Shown here: in pieces, positions 21,539 through 32,659 of the stretch
How the letters are laid out: every line of letters starts with the position of its first letter
Position numbering within the stretch: position 1 is the first letter of the stretch
DNA from: Voacanga thouarsii
Taxonomy: Eukaryota > Streptophyta > Magnoliopsida > Gentianales > Apocynaceae
Assembly (NCBI GenBank): GCA_026120185.1
Contig: JANUWF010001165.1
Span: forward strand, 3,348,001-3,412,000
Direction: 5' to 3'
Length of the DNA stretch: 64,000 bases
Made by a program: the position numbers and the translations under genes
Notes under the pieces: model-generated
Told to the model about the DNA's origin: nothing
The model's database searches: none
Seen by the model: only the letters and a program-made list of their open reading frames with translations

Positions 21539-21550
21539 TGGTATTAGAGC
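21539..21550 (+). other. Primer binding site (initiator tRNA-Met type)
   Basis: TGGTATTAGAGC differs by one base from TGGTATCAGAGC, the standard site complementary to plant initiator tRNA-Met. It lies 2 nt after the LTR end. Confidence 0.85.
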
Positions 21551-22342
21551 ATTGTGGAAACTATAATAGAGCTTCTGATGGAGTATAGCTGAGCCTCTAA
21601 CGGGACATTGGGGAGTCTATCATTGTATGAGCAAATGTGAATTTATAGAGATAGTGTTTGGCTATTGGAGTAGATATGATATGTGACTTCGAGGTATAAT
21701 TTATTCTGATGAGCCAGAAGACTAGTGATTTGAGACAAATCCAATATCTCTGAAAAAGGTCTATGACCCCGAATTCGAACAATAATAAAGGAATTGAGGT
21801 TAGAGAGACCTTATATAGGAATTATTTATTAATTTTGAACATTCCATTTTGGGACCAGTAATAGTGAGACGAAGAATAAAGAAGGTTGAACACTTAAAGG
21901 CCCTGTGTGTATAGTGTGATACGAATTGTGTAAATAAGAATACGCACACTTGTATATTGTTCCAGTGTTATATTTGAGTTCTAAAAGCCCTGGTTTATCA
22001 TAATGTGTCAAAGGATATGATTATATCAAAACTAATGTACTAGGAATCATTAGACATTTGAAGTTAAACGTGCTTGGGTTAAAGAAATTATAGGATGGGT
22101 AACCCCTAGGAAGTACTCATGAAAGTTGAAAGGGAGTAATATATGGCTGTTTACATAAACAAAACTATGATCTATATGAAAAATGATATAAATACAAGAG
22201 GTTTAATTATAGATCACACGCAAATGATGTATATGGAAGTATATTATTAGGTTTAAAGAATATAAGAACTTCTCAAGAGATCATACCTATATGTGCTATA
22301 TAGAAAGTTTCTTCCATTTCATGTCATATGAATGGGAAGTAT

Positions 22343-22389
<47 letters not shown>

Positions 22390-22783
22390 CTTGGTGTTTC
22401 ATGAAGTAGATTTAAAGAGAAAAAGATATATAGTGAAAAGTTACTCGTAGTAGCACTGGTGATCAAGGTGGAAGAAATGCGACTAATATTACTAGAAATA
22501 CTATCCCTAGAATGGAAGCACAATCTCAAGGAAACGAAAGTATTATCTAAATGCAAAATGATATAAATACCGGAGGTTTAATTATAGATCATACGAGAAT
22601 GATGTATGTCAATGTGTCTTATTAGGTTGAAAGAGTATGAAAATTTCTCAAGAGATCATGTTTGTATGTGCTAAATAGAATTTTTCTTCTATTTCATGTC
22701 ATATGAATAGGAAGTATTGAGATGTATACATTTCCTTGGTGTCTCATGAAGTAGACATAAAAAGAAGAATGGAATATGTTCAA

Positions 22784-22885
22784 TGCACCTACTGTCACAA
22801 GGGTAGACACACTTATGAGCAGTATTGGAAGAGACTTAGACCATGTTATCAATGAGGGAAAGTAGGACATACTTTAGCCAGTTGT
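22784..22885 (+). pseudogene. Tek gag zinc knuckles
   Basis: One frame reads CTYCHKGRHTYEQYW and, 45 nt later, CYQ-stop-GKVGHTLASC. These are two C-x2-C-x4-H-x4-C knuckles; the first has lost its last Cys and the second has a stop in place of its second Cys. Paired knuckles bind the element RNA. The surrounding frame is too decayed to define the gag ends. Confidence 0.75.
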
Positions 22886-23072
22886 CCATATACTAAGAAG
22901 CAAGAAGATGGCCTCTTTGCTCATGAGGAGTTTAAATCTAGAGAGTCACGGGGAAACAAAGGACCCATCAGGATTTGTGTAGAGTAAAGAAGGAGTAGAT
23001 GGTAGAAGAAACTATAAATAAACATTTGATGAAATTAAGGCAAATATAAATTTCGAGGACGAAATTTTTCGT

Positions 23073-23085
23073 AAGGAGGGGAGAA
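23073..23085 (+). other. Tek polypurine tract
   Basis: AAGGAGGGGAGAA lies immediately before the LTR start TGTAATACCCC, as expected for the plus-strand primer. Confidence 0.8.
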
Positions 23086-25988
23086 TGTAATACCCCGCAT
23101 TTTACCTTTGATTGGCTACTACTTGTAATAGGATGAGAATTTATATCAATGGCCAGAACAAAAGATGATCAGTGTAATGAAACGAATATTTTGGTATAAT
23201 AATATTTTGTCGAGACCTAGATGTAATTATTGAATTTGTTCTACCCGTACCCTAAATCTTCAAAAGGTTATTATTATCAATAAAATATGAATATAAGGGT
23301 GCACTAAGAAGGGAAATTGATTAGTGCTATGAGACGCACGTTTTGATGTGAAATAAGTTATTCTGGTTATTGGGGACATTTTCATCATTTTGATCGTGTC
23401 CACGATTTTGACCCCAAATTTGACCAAAATAAGAAGGAATAGAAGTATTTAAGTATTGCCAATGCATTCAGTGGAATTTTTGGAATTGAATGGTGAAATA
23501 AAATATTTTTTCGTTTCGGATCCGATATTGGTCATTTCTGAGAAAAAAATTGGAAAATGCAGTTAAAAATTTGGACGTGTAGCATTTTTTGATTGGTAGA
23601 ATTGGACATGTGTCAACTTATGAGAGGTTGCATGAAAAATTCATGCAAGATGCATGAAATTAAAGAATTACAAAATAAATAGAAGAATGATATGTATTTT
23701 TATGATTAGTACACATTATTGGTGGGCCATTTAATTAAGGTCTTATACAATGTGATTGGCCAATACTTGGACCATGAGAAGGTGGTTGAATGGCTGAAAA
23801 TTAGCAAAAAGCCAGTGGCTTCAATAGAGAAAAGAAGAGAAATTTTTTAGGAAAGAAATTAAGTGGTTGGTGTGTAAGTTTTCCATTGGAAGACACCTAT
23901 GTTTTAACTACTATATACTTAATTGAATTAATATTTTCTTTTCCAAAAATATAATGAGAATGGTAGTGGGAAGGCTGTTATACAACCAAAAAAATTTGGC
24001 TACCTCAATGGGAGAGAAATAAAGGAAAAGAAATAAAAAGAAAGTAGCAAAAAGAAAGAAAAAGGTGGCTAGTATGTGTTCTTGGTGTAGTGTGTGAGTT
24101 CTTGAGAGTTTCTTGGAGCAAATAACACCAAAGAGCTCTAAATACAAGGTTTATTAGTAAACGGCCAACGGTACGTTGGAAACAGTTGAAACGGTGATCA
24201 AACGGTCGTGAACGGGAAAAGTTAATTAGGACGCGAGGTGAGTCCCTTTAATTTCTAAAACCTTTTGAAAGCTAGTGTGCTTCACTTTTCCATGAAATGT
24301 TATGTTTTATACTACTTTGAAAATCCCTGAATATATTTTAGGTTATCTGAGTAAGATTTATTCTTTTGCCACTTTGGACTCGAATGAACTTCATATTTGG
24401 CTTGGAAACCTTAAGGGATAATTAAAGTATAAATTTTGTGAATTTAGTCCTTTTTAGATTAAACACTAGCAATTTTCAGAAAATGGTAAATTTTTGGAAT
24501 CAGTTATTCACAAATTGACTGGAATGCCCTTATTGGAACATTTTATGGAAACATGGTTTGAAACTTTGAATTTAATATTCTTTTCAGATTAGAATTCTAG
24601 ATTTCTTCAAATGAGTTCCTTTTGGAATTGGTTGTTTGGAAACTGATCCAAATGTCTTTATTGGAATGTTTTGTGGAAACCTTTGAAATCAGATATTCGA
24701 TAAATAACCGAAATATCTTTGTTAGAACTTTTATGAACACTTTACAAATCGGGTAAGGGTAAAATAACCCGAATATCCTCGAAATGTCTTTTGGAATTGG
24801 GTATGGGTAAAATGACCTGAATACCATTGGAAATGACTTTTGTGATCGAGTACTGAAACGATCATATGCTTTTCTGATCTAGTTAATGCTTTCCTAATAT
24901 ATTATGAGATAGACATTACATTTAAGTTTGAAAGCATTACCAAGTACTCAATTTCTTGAATATCTTGAATATGAAATATCTTGTGTGATCTTTTCAATTG
25001 CCAAATCCTGATTTTGGCAAATTTTTTTCCCTAATATGGAAAATGGTTTTATGACGTGCTCAAGTGCGAACTTTCTATATGGATTTAGAAACAGGATGAA
25101 TAATATAAATCTTGAATTCCTGACTTCTTGAGCTTGTCAATTCTTGAATCCAATACATGACTATATTGAATACTTGGTGTAAGCACTAACTTGACTACTT
25201 GGCGTATGTACTAACTTGAATACTTGGAGTATGCACTAACTTAAATACTTGGCATAAGAACTAACTTGAATACTTGACATATGCACTAACTTGAATACTT
25301 GGTGTATGAACTAACTTAAATACTTGGCGTATACACTAACTCGCATACCTTGCGTATGCATTAGCTTGATTCTCAGTACTACGATGTGGTGTACTTACCC
25401 TTCCGACGACGCATGGTGTAGTGTTGTATGCTACAGTCTAAGCACAATGATATGTGGTGCTAAAGGCGAATCCTTGTGAGCTTTGTATACAAGCCGACCT
25501 TCTATTGAAAAAAGTGCCTATGATTTGGAAATCGGGGCAATGGTTTGAAATTGAAACACAATTTTTCAAAAATGATTGAGTTCTAAATAAACTCTTCTTT
25601 AGAAAGTTTAAGAATTACTTCTAGTAGGAAAATGATATGCCTTTCTATAAAGGTTTTATGTGTCTTGATTCTTTCATAAAACACTAGCACACACGGGACT
25701 CACTAAGCGTTACGCTCACACGTGTGTTATCTCTTTTGAAATATTCAGGATCAAAAGCGTAGCGAAAGTGCAGTGGACTGCTAGAGGCTCATGCTATATC
25801 TTGGACCTGTTATACCAGTGAGTGTATGTATTAGAAGCTAAATTCTTGTACTTTTCTATGTTGAAAAAGAAAAATTCCACAGCCTTTTGAGTAAAGTTTG
25901 TTATAAAGACCCCTTATCTGAGCAATCAAATAGGTTGACATCCCACAAAGTTATAACCCACACCATTATGGATATATGGGGTGTTATA
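23086..25988 (+). repeat. Tek 3' LTR (E), 2.9 kb
   Basis: The LTR starts TGTAATACCCCGC and ends GGGGTGTTATA. Long LTRs with TGTAAYACCCC ends are typical of Del/Tekay chromoviruses. It contains a minisatellite of about 26 bp at 25164-25372. It is followed within 2 nt by an inverted copy of itself (F). Confidence 0.85.
25164..25372 (+). repeat. 26-bp minisatellite inside LTR E
   Basis: About eight degenerate copies of ACTTGAATACTTGGCGTAT plus GCACTA are present. The array recurs in reverse at 26530-26806 and again forward at 29120-29350 with different copy numbers. Confidence 0.85.
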
Positions 25989-25990
25989 AA

Positions 25991-28380
25991 GGCTCAGACA
26001 AGGGGTCTTTATAACAACATTACTCAATAGGCAGTAAAAATTTTTTTTTTTCAAAATAGAAAAGTACAAGAATTTAGCTTTTGATATATACACTTAAGGA
26101 TATAACAGGTCCAAGATGTAGCATGAGCCTCTGGGAGTCCACCATACTTTCGTTGCACCTCTAATCCTGAATTTTTTAAGAGAGATAACACAAGTGTGAG
26201 CGTAAAGCTTAGTGAGTCCCGTGTGTGCCATTGTTTTATGAAGGAATCAAAGCACATAAAACTTTTTTGGAAAAGCATATCATCTTCCTACTTGAAGCAA
26301 TTCTTTAACTCTTTAAAAAAAAGTCTATTCAAACTTAATCATTTTTGGAAAACTGTATTTCAGTTTCATATTATTGCCCCGATTTGCAAATGACAAACAT
26401 TTTTTCAACAGAAGGTCAGCCTGTATGCAAAACTCGCAAAGTTTTGCTTTCGGCACCACGTATCATTGTGCTTAGACCACGGACTACAGCACTCAACTGT
26501 ACGTCGCCGAAAGATAAGTACACAGCAGCATACTGCTTAATTCAAGTTAGTGTTCACGCCAACAAGTATTCAAGTTAGTGCATACACCAAGTAGTCAAGT
26601 TAATGCTTACGCCAAGTATTTAAGTGAGTGCTTACGCCAAGTACTCAAGTTAGTGCATACGTCAAGTATTCAAGTCAGTGCTTATGCCAAGTATTCATGT
26701 CAGTGCATATGCTAAGTATTCAAGTTTGTGCTTACGCCAAGTATTCAAGCTTATGCTTATGCCAAGTATTCAAGTTAGTGCTTACACCAAGTATTTAAGT
26801 TAGTCATGTATTGGTTTCAAGGATTGATAAGGTCAAGAAATTAAGAGTTTAAGATTCATATTATTCATCATGTTTCCAAATCCATATAGAATGCTCATAC
26901 TTGAGCACATCAGAAAACCATTTTCCTTAACATGAAAATATTTTACCAAAATCGAGATATGAAAATTGAAAAGATCACACGAGATATTTCATATCTAGGA
27001 TATTCAAGAAATCGAGTGCTTTATAATGCTTTCAAATTCAAGTGTAACATTTATCTCATAATATATTAGGAAAGCACATGATGGTTTTAGTACTTGATCA
27101 CGAAAGTCATTTCTAAGGGTATTTAGGTCATTTTACCCATACACGATTCCAAAAAGATTTTTTGAGGGTATTCGCGTCATGTTACCCTACCCGATTTGAA
27201 AAGTGTTCACAAAAGTTCCAATGAAGATATTTTGATCATTTACCGAATACCCAATTCCAAAGGTTTTCATAAAACGTTTCAATAAGGACATTTGGATCAT
27301 TTTCCAAATACCTAATTCCAAAAGAAACTTATTTCAAGAAAATTCAGAATTCTAATCCGAAAAGAAGATTAAAGTCAAAGTCTCTAAACACATTTCCATA
27401 AAATGTTCTAATAAGGGCATTCCTGTCAATTCATGAATACCCGATTCCAAAAATTTACCATTTTCTCAAGTCGCAAGTGTTTAATTTAAAAAGGACTAAA
27501 TTCACAAAACTCATACTTTAATCATCCATTAAGGTTTCCAAGCCAAATATGAAGTTCATTCGAGCCCAAAGTGGCATATGAATAAATCTTTGTCAGATAA
27601 CCTTAAATATATTTTGGGATTTCCAAAACAGTATAAAACATAACATTTCATGGAAAAGTGAAGCACACTAGCTTTCAAAAGGTTTTAGAAATCAAAGGGA
27701 CTCACCTCACATCCTAATTGACTTTTTCCGTTCACGACTGTTCGACCACCGTTTCAACTGTTTCCAACGTACCGTTAGTCATTTACTGATAAACCTTGTA
27801 TTTAGAGCTCTTTGGTGTGATTTGCTCCTAGAACCTCTCAAGAACTCACACTAGCACCCCCCCCTTTTTTTTCTCTCTTGTTGATTTCTTTTCTCCTTTT
27901 TCTCTTTCCTCAATGCTGCCAAAATTCAGGCTGTATAACAGCCTCTTCTCACCGTCATTCTTCATCAAATATTGGCCATTCATTTCTCATTTTTAGTAAT
28001 TGTTTGGTGGTTACTATATAGGTGTGTTCCAATTGAAAAATTACACACATTCACTTAATTTTCTTCATTAAAATTTCCTCTTCTTTTCTCTTGTATGGTT
28101 GCCGATTTTCTTTCTATTTTTCAGCCACTCAATCACTTCTTCATGGTCAAAATATTAGCTAATCACATTGCACAAGAACTTAAGTAATTGAGCTCAACAA
28201 ATAATGTGATCCAATCACAAAATACACATCATTCTTTATTTATTTTGCAATCATTTAATTCCAAGCATCTTGCGTGAATTCCTCATGCAACCTCTCATAA
28301 ATTTACACATGTCTATGTCTACCAATCATGAAATGCCACATGTCCAAATTTTCAATCGCATTTTCCATTTTTTTTCTTAG
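25991..28380 (-). repeat. Inverted Tek LTR (F), main part
   Basis: This is the reverse complement of E from about 72 bp inside its end back to about 450 bp from its start. It includes the minisatellite (26530-26806) and the segment with CCAACGTACCGTT. It abuts E head to head, making a palindrome of over 4 kb in sequence terms. It breaks at 28380 in a T-rich run. Confidence 0.82.
26530..26806 (-). repeat. 26-bp minisatellite inside LTR F
   Basis: About ten copies of TTAGTGCTTACGCCAAGTAT plus TCAAG are present, the reverse form of the array in E. Confidence 0.85.
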
Positions 28381-28779
28381 AATATTGTTCTTTTTGGGTT
28401 GGAGTTTCAGTGATACGCTGAAGTACTGAGGCGATAGTTTGTAATGTTTGGGCCATCTCATTTCCTTGAGATGGATGAAAGAGAGATCAGAAGAACATAT
28501 GGAAACCTTGGATATTTGTTGAACAAAGAGATGGAAAATAAATTAATGAGCCTTTGATCATTCCAAGTATTTATTTCATTTTGGTTGGAAGAAGTGAGAA
28601 AGAAGAAAATAGAGTATTTTCTATTCACATAATAGTTTTGTATTAGTCGTACCTTAAGATGATAAGTGAGGTTTGGAATGACTCTCCATATAGGTCATTT
28701 ATCTTCAAAGCTTCATAAAGGACTAAGAGTACTATATACATCAACACATTGAGCTAGGACACGAGATGAATCTCACTAC
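28381..28779 (-). pseudogene. Possible gag N-terminal remnant
   Basis: The minus strand near 28400-28480 reads MAQTLQTIASVLQRITETP, the style of a gypsy gag start, but no longer frame supports it. The rest, to about 28779, is unassigned sequence that gradually becomes LTR-like (ACGAGATGAATCTCACTA resembles the E sequence near 24231). This is a weak call. Confidence 0.3.
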
Positions 28780-29818
28780 TTTTTAAATCTTGTTTTAGCT
28801 AAGTGTTTTCTTGAAATGATCATGTGCATTCTTGATATAGTTAAAGCTTTTGATATATTATGAGATGAATGTTGCACTTGAATTTGAAAGCATTATTAAA
28901 CACTCGATTTCTTGAATTTCCTGGATATGAAATATCTCATGAAATCTTTTCAATTTTCAAATTCTGGTTTTGGTAAAGTGTTTTCCAGATATAGAAAATG
29001 GTTTCCTAATGTGCTAATGTGCGAACCTTCTATATGGATTTGGAAACATATTGAGCAATATGAATCTTGAATTCTTGGATTCTTAAACTTGTCAACCTTT
29101 GAATCCAATACATAACAAAGTTGAATAGTGGGCATCTGCACTAATTGAATGCTTGGTGTAAGCACTGGCTTGACTACTTGGCGTAAGCACTAACTTGAAT
29201 GCTTAGCGTATACACTAACTTGAATACTTATCAGAAGCAATAACTTCACTACTTAAAGTATGCATTAACTTGAATACTTGGCGTATGCACTAGCTTGAAT
29301 ACTTGGCGTAAGCATTGACTTGAATACTTGACGTAAGCACTGACTATACTTGAATACTTGAATCAGAATATCTTTTGCTAGTATTCTGAAGACTTAAATC
29401 AGCATGTATTCACTTGAAATCCTTGAATACTTATTTTGAGAATGTTCTCACAGGAGAATTTCTAAACTAGCTTAGGTTGAAATTATTCTTCATGAGATCT
29501 TTTCAATTGAAAACACTAGCACACATGGGTCTCACTGAGCTTTACACTCACACGTGTGCTATCTCTTATGAAAAATTTAGAATCAGAGGTGCAATGAAAG
29601 CGCGGTAGACTCCCAAAGGCTCATGCTACATCTTGTACCTGTTATACGTGTGAGTGTATGTATCAGAAGCCAAATTCTTGTACTTATCTATTTTGGAAAA
29701 AAAAATATTCCGTTACTAATTGAGTAAAGTTGTTATAAATACCCCTTGTCTGAGCAATCAGACAGGGCGACCTCCCACAAAGTTACAACCCACTACATTA
29801 TTGAAATATAAGGTGTTA

Positions 29819-29820
<2 letters not shown>
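28780..29820 (+). repeat. Tek LTR, third copy (3' portion)
   Basis: This matches E from about 24850 to its end, including the minisatellite (29120-29350), and ends AAGGTGTTACA at 29820. Directly after comes CACAT, as before 20996. The 5' part is missing. Confidence 0.82.
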
Positions 29821-29870
<50 letters not shown>

Positions 29871-30525
29871 AATATAATATACACTATTTTAATATATTAA
29901 TTTATATATACATATACATATACATACATATATATATATATCATATAGGTAATTTAGGGACTAATTTAAAAAAAATGGATCATACTATAAATATTTAAAA
30001 ATCACCCAAAACCTAATGTATTTAGGAACATATACATATCCAATTAATGATCTAACTGTTAGATCTGTTAAAAGTGCTAAAAGAAATATTGTGATTAAAT
30101 TTGAAAATAATCGGATATTCATAAACATACCACATGTCTGTATATAATATACCTATATACATAAATTAATAAATATTAATATACCTTTTAAATATATTAA
30201 TATATATATATATATATATTTATATACAGACACACACAAACACACACACATTGTTGTAGCATGTAAATATATATCTAAAAAATATATATAATTTGTATAT
30301 AAAAAAACTATTTTAATATATTAATTTATATATACATATACATACACACACACACACATACATATTCATATATTAATATAGCATATAAATATATATGTTA
30401 ATACACACACACACACACACACACACATAGTGGAAAATACAATTTTAATATATATATATATATATATGTATGTATATATTTATATAGAATATTAATAAAT
30501 ATATTCCACTATATATATTCCATTA

Positions 30526-30587
<62 letters not shown>

Positions 30588-30677
30588 GTATATTCAATAA
30601 TATATTCACACTATATTCATATACACACCAAAAAATATATATACTATATATTATGTATATATATTATCTACAATATA

Positions 30678-30712
<35 letters not shown>
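29821..30712. repeat. CA/TA microsatellite arrays with repeat copy 2
   Basis: (CA)n runs lie at 29826-29855, about 30344-30360, 30402-30427 and 30530-30571. (TA)n runs lie at 29856-29870, 30450-30467 and 30681-30710. Copy 2 of the 275-bp repeat is at 29941-30205. No gene is seen. Confidence 0.85.
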
Positions 30713-30713
<1 letters not shown>

Positions 30714-31233
30714 GTCCAAGGCTACCAATCAAAAAATGCCACATGTCCAAATTTTTTATTGCATTTTCCATTTTTTTTCTCTGAAATGACCAAAATCGGA
30801 TTCGAACAAAAAAATATTTTATTTTACCATTCAACTCCAAAAATTTCACTGACTCCATTGGTAATACTTAAATTCTTCAATTCTATCTCAGTTTGGTCAA
30901 ATTTGCAGTCAAGTCGCAGACGCAATCAAAATGACGAAAATACTCCCGATAATCCAAATACCATAATTCACACGAAAACACGCGTCTCATCACACTGATC
31001 AATTTCCTTTCTCAGTGTACCCCCAAAATTTTATTCTACTAATGGTAATAGCCTTCCAAAGATTTAGGGTGCGGGTAGTATGAATCCAATAATTACATTC
31101 AGGTCCTGACAAAATATTATTATACCAAAATATTCATTTCATTAAACAGATCATGTTTTGTTCTGGCCATTAATATGAATTCTCATCCTATTACAAGTAG
31201 TGGCCAATCAAAGGTAAAATATGGGGTATTACA
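30713..31233 (-). repeat. Inverted Tek LTR, 5' head portion
   Basis: This is the reverse complement of the first ~520 bp of E, ending GGGGTATTACA at 31233 (the LTR start on the minus strand). Its first ~65 bp (CACATGTCCAAATTTT...) repeat the last ~65 bp of F before 28380, so the two pieces tile one LTR with a short overlap. Confidence 0.8.
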
Positions 31234-32426
31234 TGCTAGGTCCATTCTAATCAATGTCGGCGAGTTTTTCTTTTTATAGTAGATTTTGGTAATTTTAGTT
31301 TGATTCTTATGGGAACTTTTTGAACCATGTGGAAGGACTCTTGCACACATATTTTGGCAATTAGAACTCCTATAAATATAAGAGAATAACATTTCTAAAT
31401 CAATTTTCACCTTTAGTGTTTGCAAACCCATAGGAAACTCCTTGAGAAATACCAAGATTCAGGAGGATGAAAGGTGAATTCTTGGAGAAGAAGAGTAGGT
31501 TGCCCAAGAAGGTTTCAAGGAAGAAAAAAAAAGGCTTATTTGTCTATGAGTGGTTTTTTTTTCTCTTATTTATAATTTATTGACCACTTGAGTTTTAATT
31601 ATTTTAATTGTATTTAGAGGATGGTTTTGGATTCACGACTTTGTATTAATTTTAGTTCTTTGATCAATTGGTTATTGTCTTTAGTATTTGATTAGTTGTT
31701 ATCATTGGTTATTGATGTGAGTTCTTTTAATTAGTTGGGAAATGATGTTAGAAGTTTATTGCATCGATTTCGTATTCGTGAAATCTTAATGGACTTGAGA
31801 AATGAAGTCAAGATTAAAGAACCTATGTAATCAAAGGTTAGTTGATTTCACCTCATGCAAAGGGCCATTGGCTAATTCCATGTTTATGAGGTATGAGTTT
31901 AATGCATCTTTTAATTATTTTAGTGTGATTGGGAAATCTGCTAAATTAATCAAGTGATAGCGATTCCATGGTCTGGGAACGAAATAGAGTCTACACAAGT
32001 AAGTTCTTGACTTGGGAAACGATTGGGTCTTACTTAAGTTCCTTCATAGTACCAAGATGACAATTAATTGTGATAAGTTCTAATAAATCATTGTTATGTC
32101 TTTAAGGATTTCTATCTATTTACATGTCTTTTCTTCTTATTCTTATTCCTTGATAATTCTTGTGACTTGTCTTGTGTGAACTTGGTCTATTCTCTAGTAT
32201 ATTAGGTTAGTACTTTTTTTTTATCTCTTTTTATTTTATTGGCTAAACAACAAAGATTTGGGTAAAGTAAGGTGGGAGCTTAGGTATTCATGGATTCGAT
32301 TATTCCCTATACTATATGATGGGTATACTTGCCCATAACTATCGTTTTAGTGGCTAGCATTTTATTAAAGCTTGATTGATTGTGTAATTTGTTGGTAATA
32401 TTTTCTACACTAAAAAACATGCATTA
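31234..32426 (+). repeat. Ath-G 5' LTR (5'-truncated)
   Basis: This aligns with the Ath-A/B LTRs read in reverse. The first ~270 bp are missing relative to the 3' LTR start at 35034, which overlaps it only at GGTCCATTCTAAT. It ends CATGCATTA where CATCA is expected. Confidence 0.75.
31371..31380 (+). promoter_or_regulatory. TATA box of Ath-G 5' LTR
   Basis: TATAAATATA is in the U3/R part of the LTR, about 1.05 kb before the LTR end, with GC-rich U3 motifs upstream in the intact LTRs. It would start the element RNA. Confidence 0.5.
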
Positions 32427-32432
32427 AGTTTT

Positions 32433-32451
32433 TGGCACTGTTGTTGGGGGG
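32433..32451 (+). other. Ath-G primer binding site
   Basis: TGGCACTGTTGTTGGGGGG is a decayed form of the TGGCGCCGTTGCCGGGGA site, 6 nt after the LTR. The changes are mostly C-to-T or G-to-A, as expected after cytosine methylation. Confidence 0.65.
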
Positions 32452-32659
32452 ATGGGCACTATTGAAAACAATCAATCTTATTGATTTAGCCTTTTTTGTA
32501 TCTGCAAATATCAGTAACTTTTGTGTTTAGGTAGTTTGTGAATATTTCAAATTTGTGTAATTTTCTTTTCTTTCTTTTTCTGTTATTTTTGTTTATTTTT
32601 ATTTTTATTTTCGATTTGATTTTTTTTTTTTTTTTGAGTGTGAGATTCAAAACATCATC

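Larger units (their letters stand above)
21551..23085 (+). mobile_element. Tek internal region (gag remnant, no pol)
   Basis: The interior is only 1.5 kb. It contains a (TA)n run at 22343-22387, an imperfect direct duplication (about 22180-22430 and 22560-22775), two gag zinc knuckles (22784-22885) and, just before the LTR, text like the conserved Del/Tekay end (ATTTCGAGGACGAAATTT) and a purine tract AAGGAGGGGAGAA. Pol is absent, so the copy is deleted and non-autonomous. Confidence 0.75.

Noticed and set aside
25164..25372. Regular 26-bp repeats resembling a CRISPR array
   Set aside because: The units are contiguous with no unique spacers, lie inside a plant LTR and recur in the other LTR copies; this is a minisatellite.
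29720..29998. Open frame with Thr-His and Ile-Tyr repeats
   Set aside because: It is translation of CA and TA microsatellites plus an LTR end.
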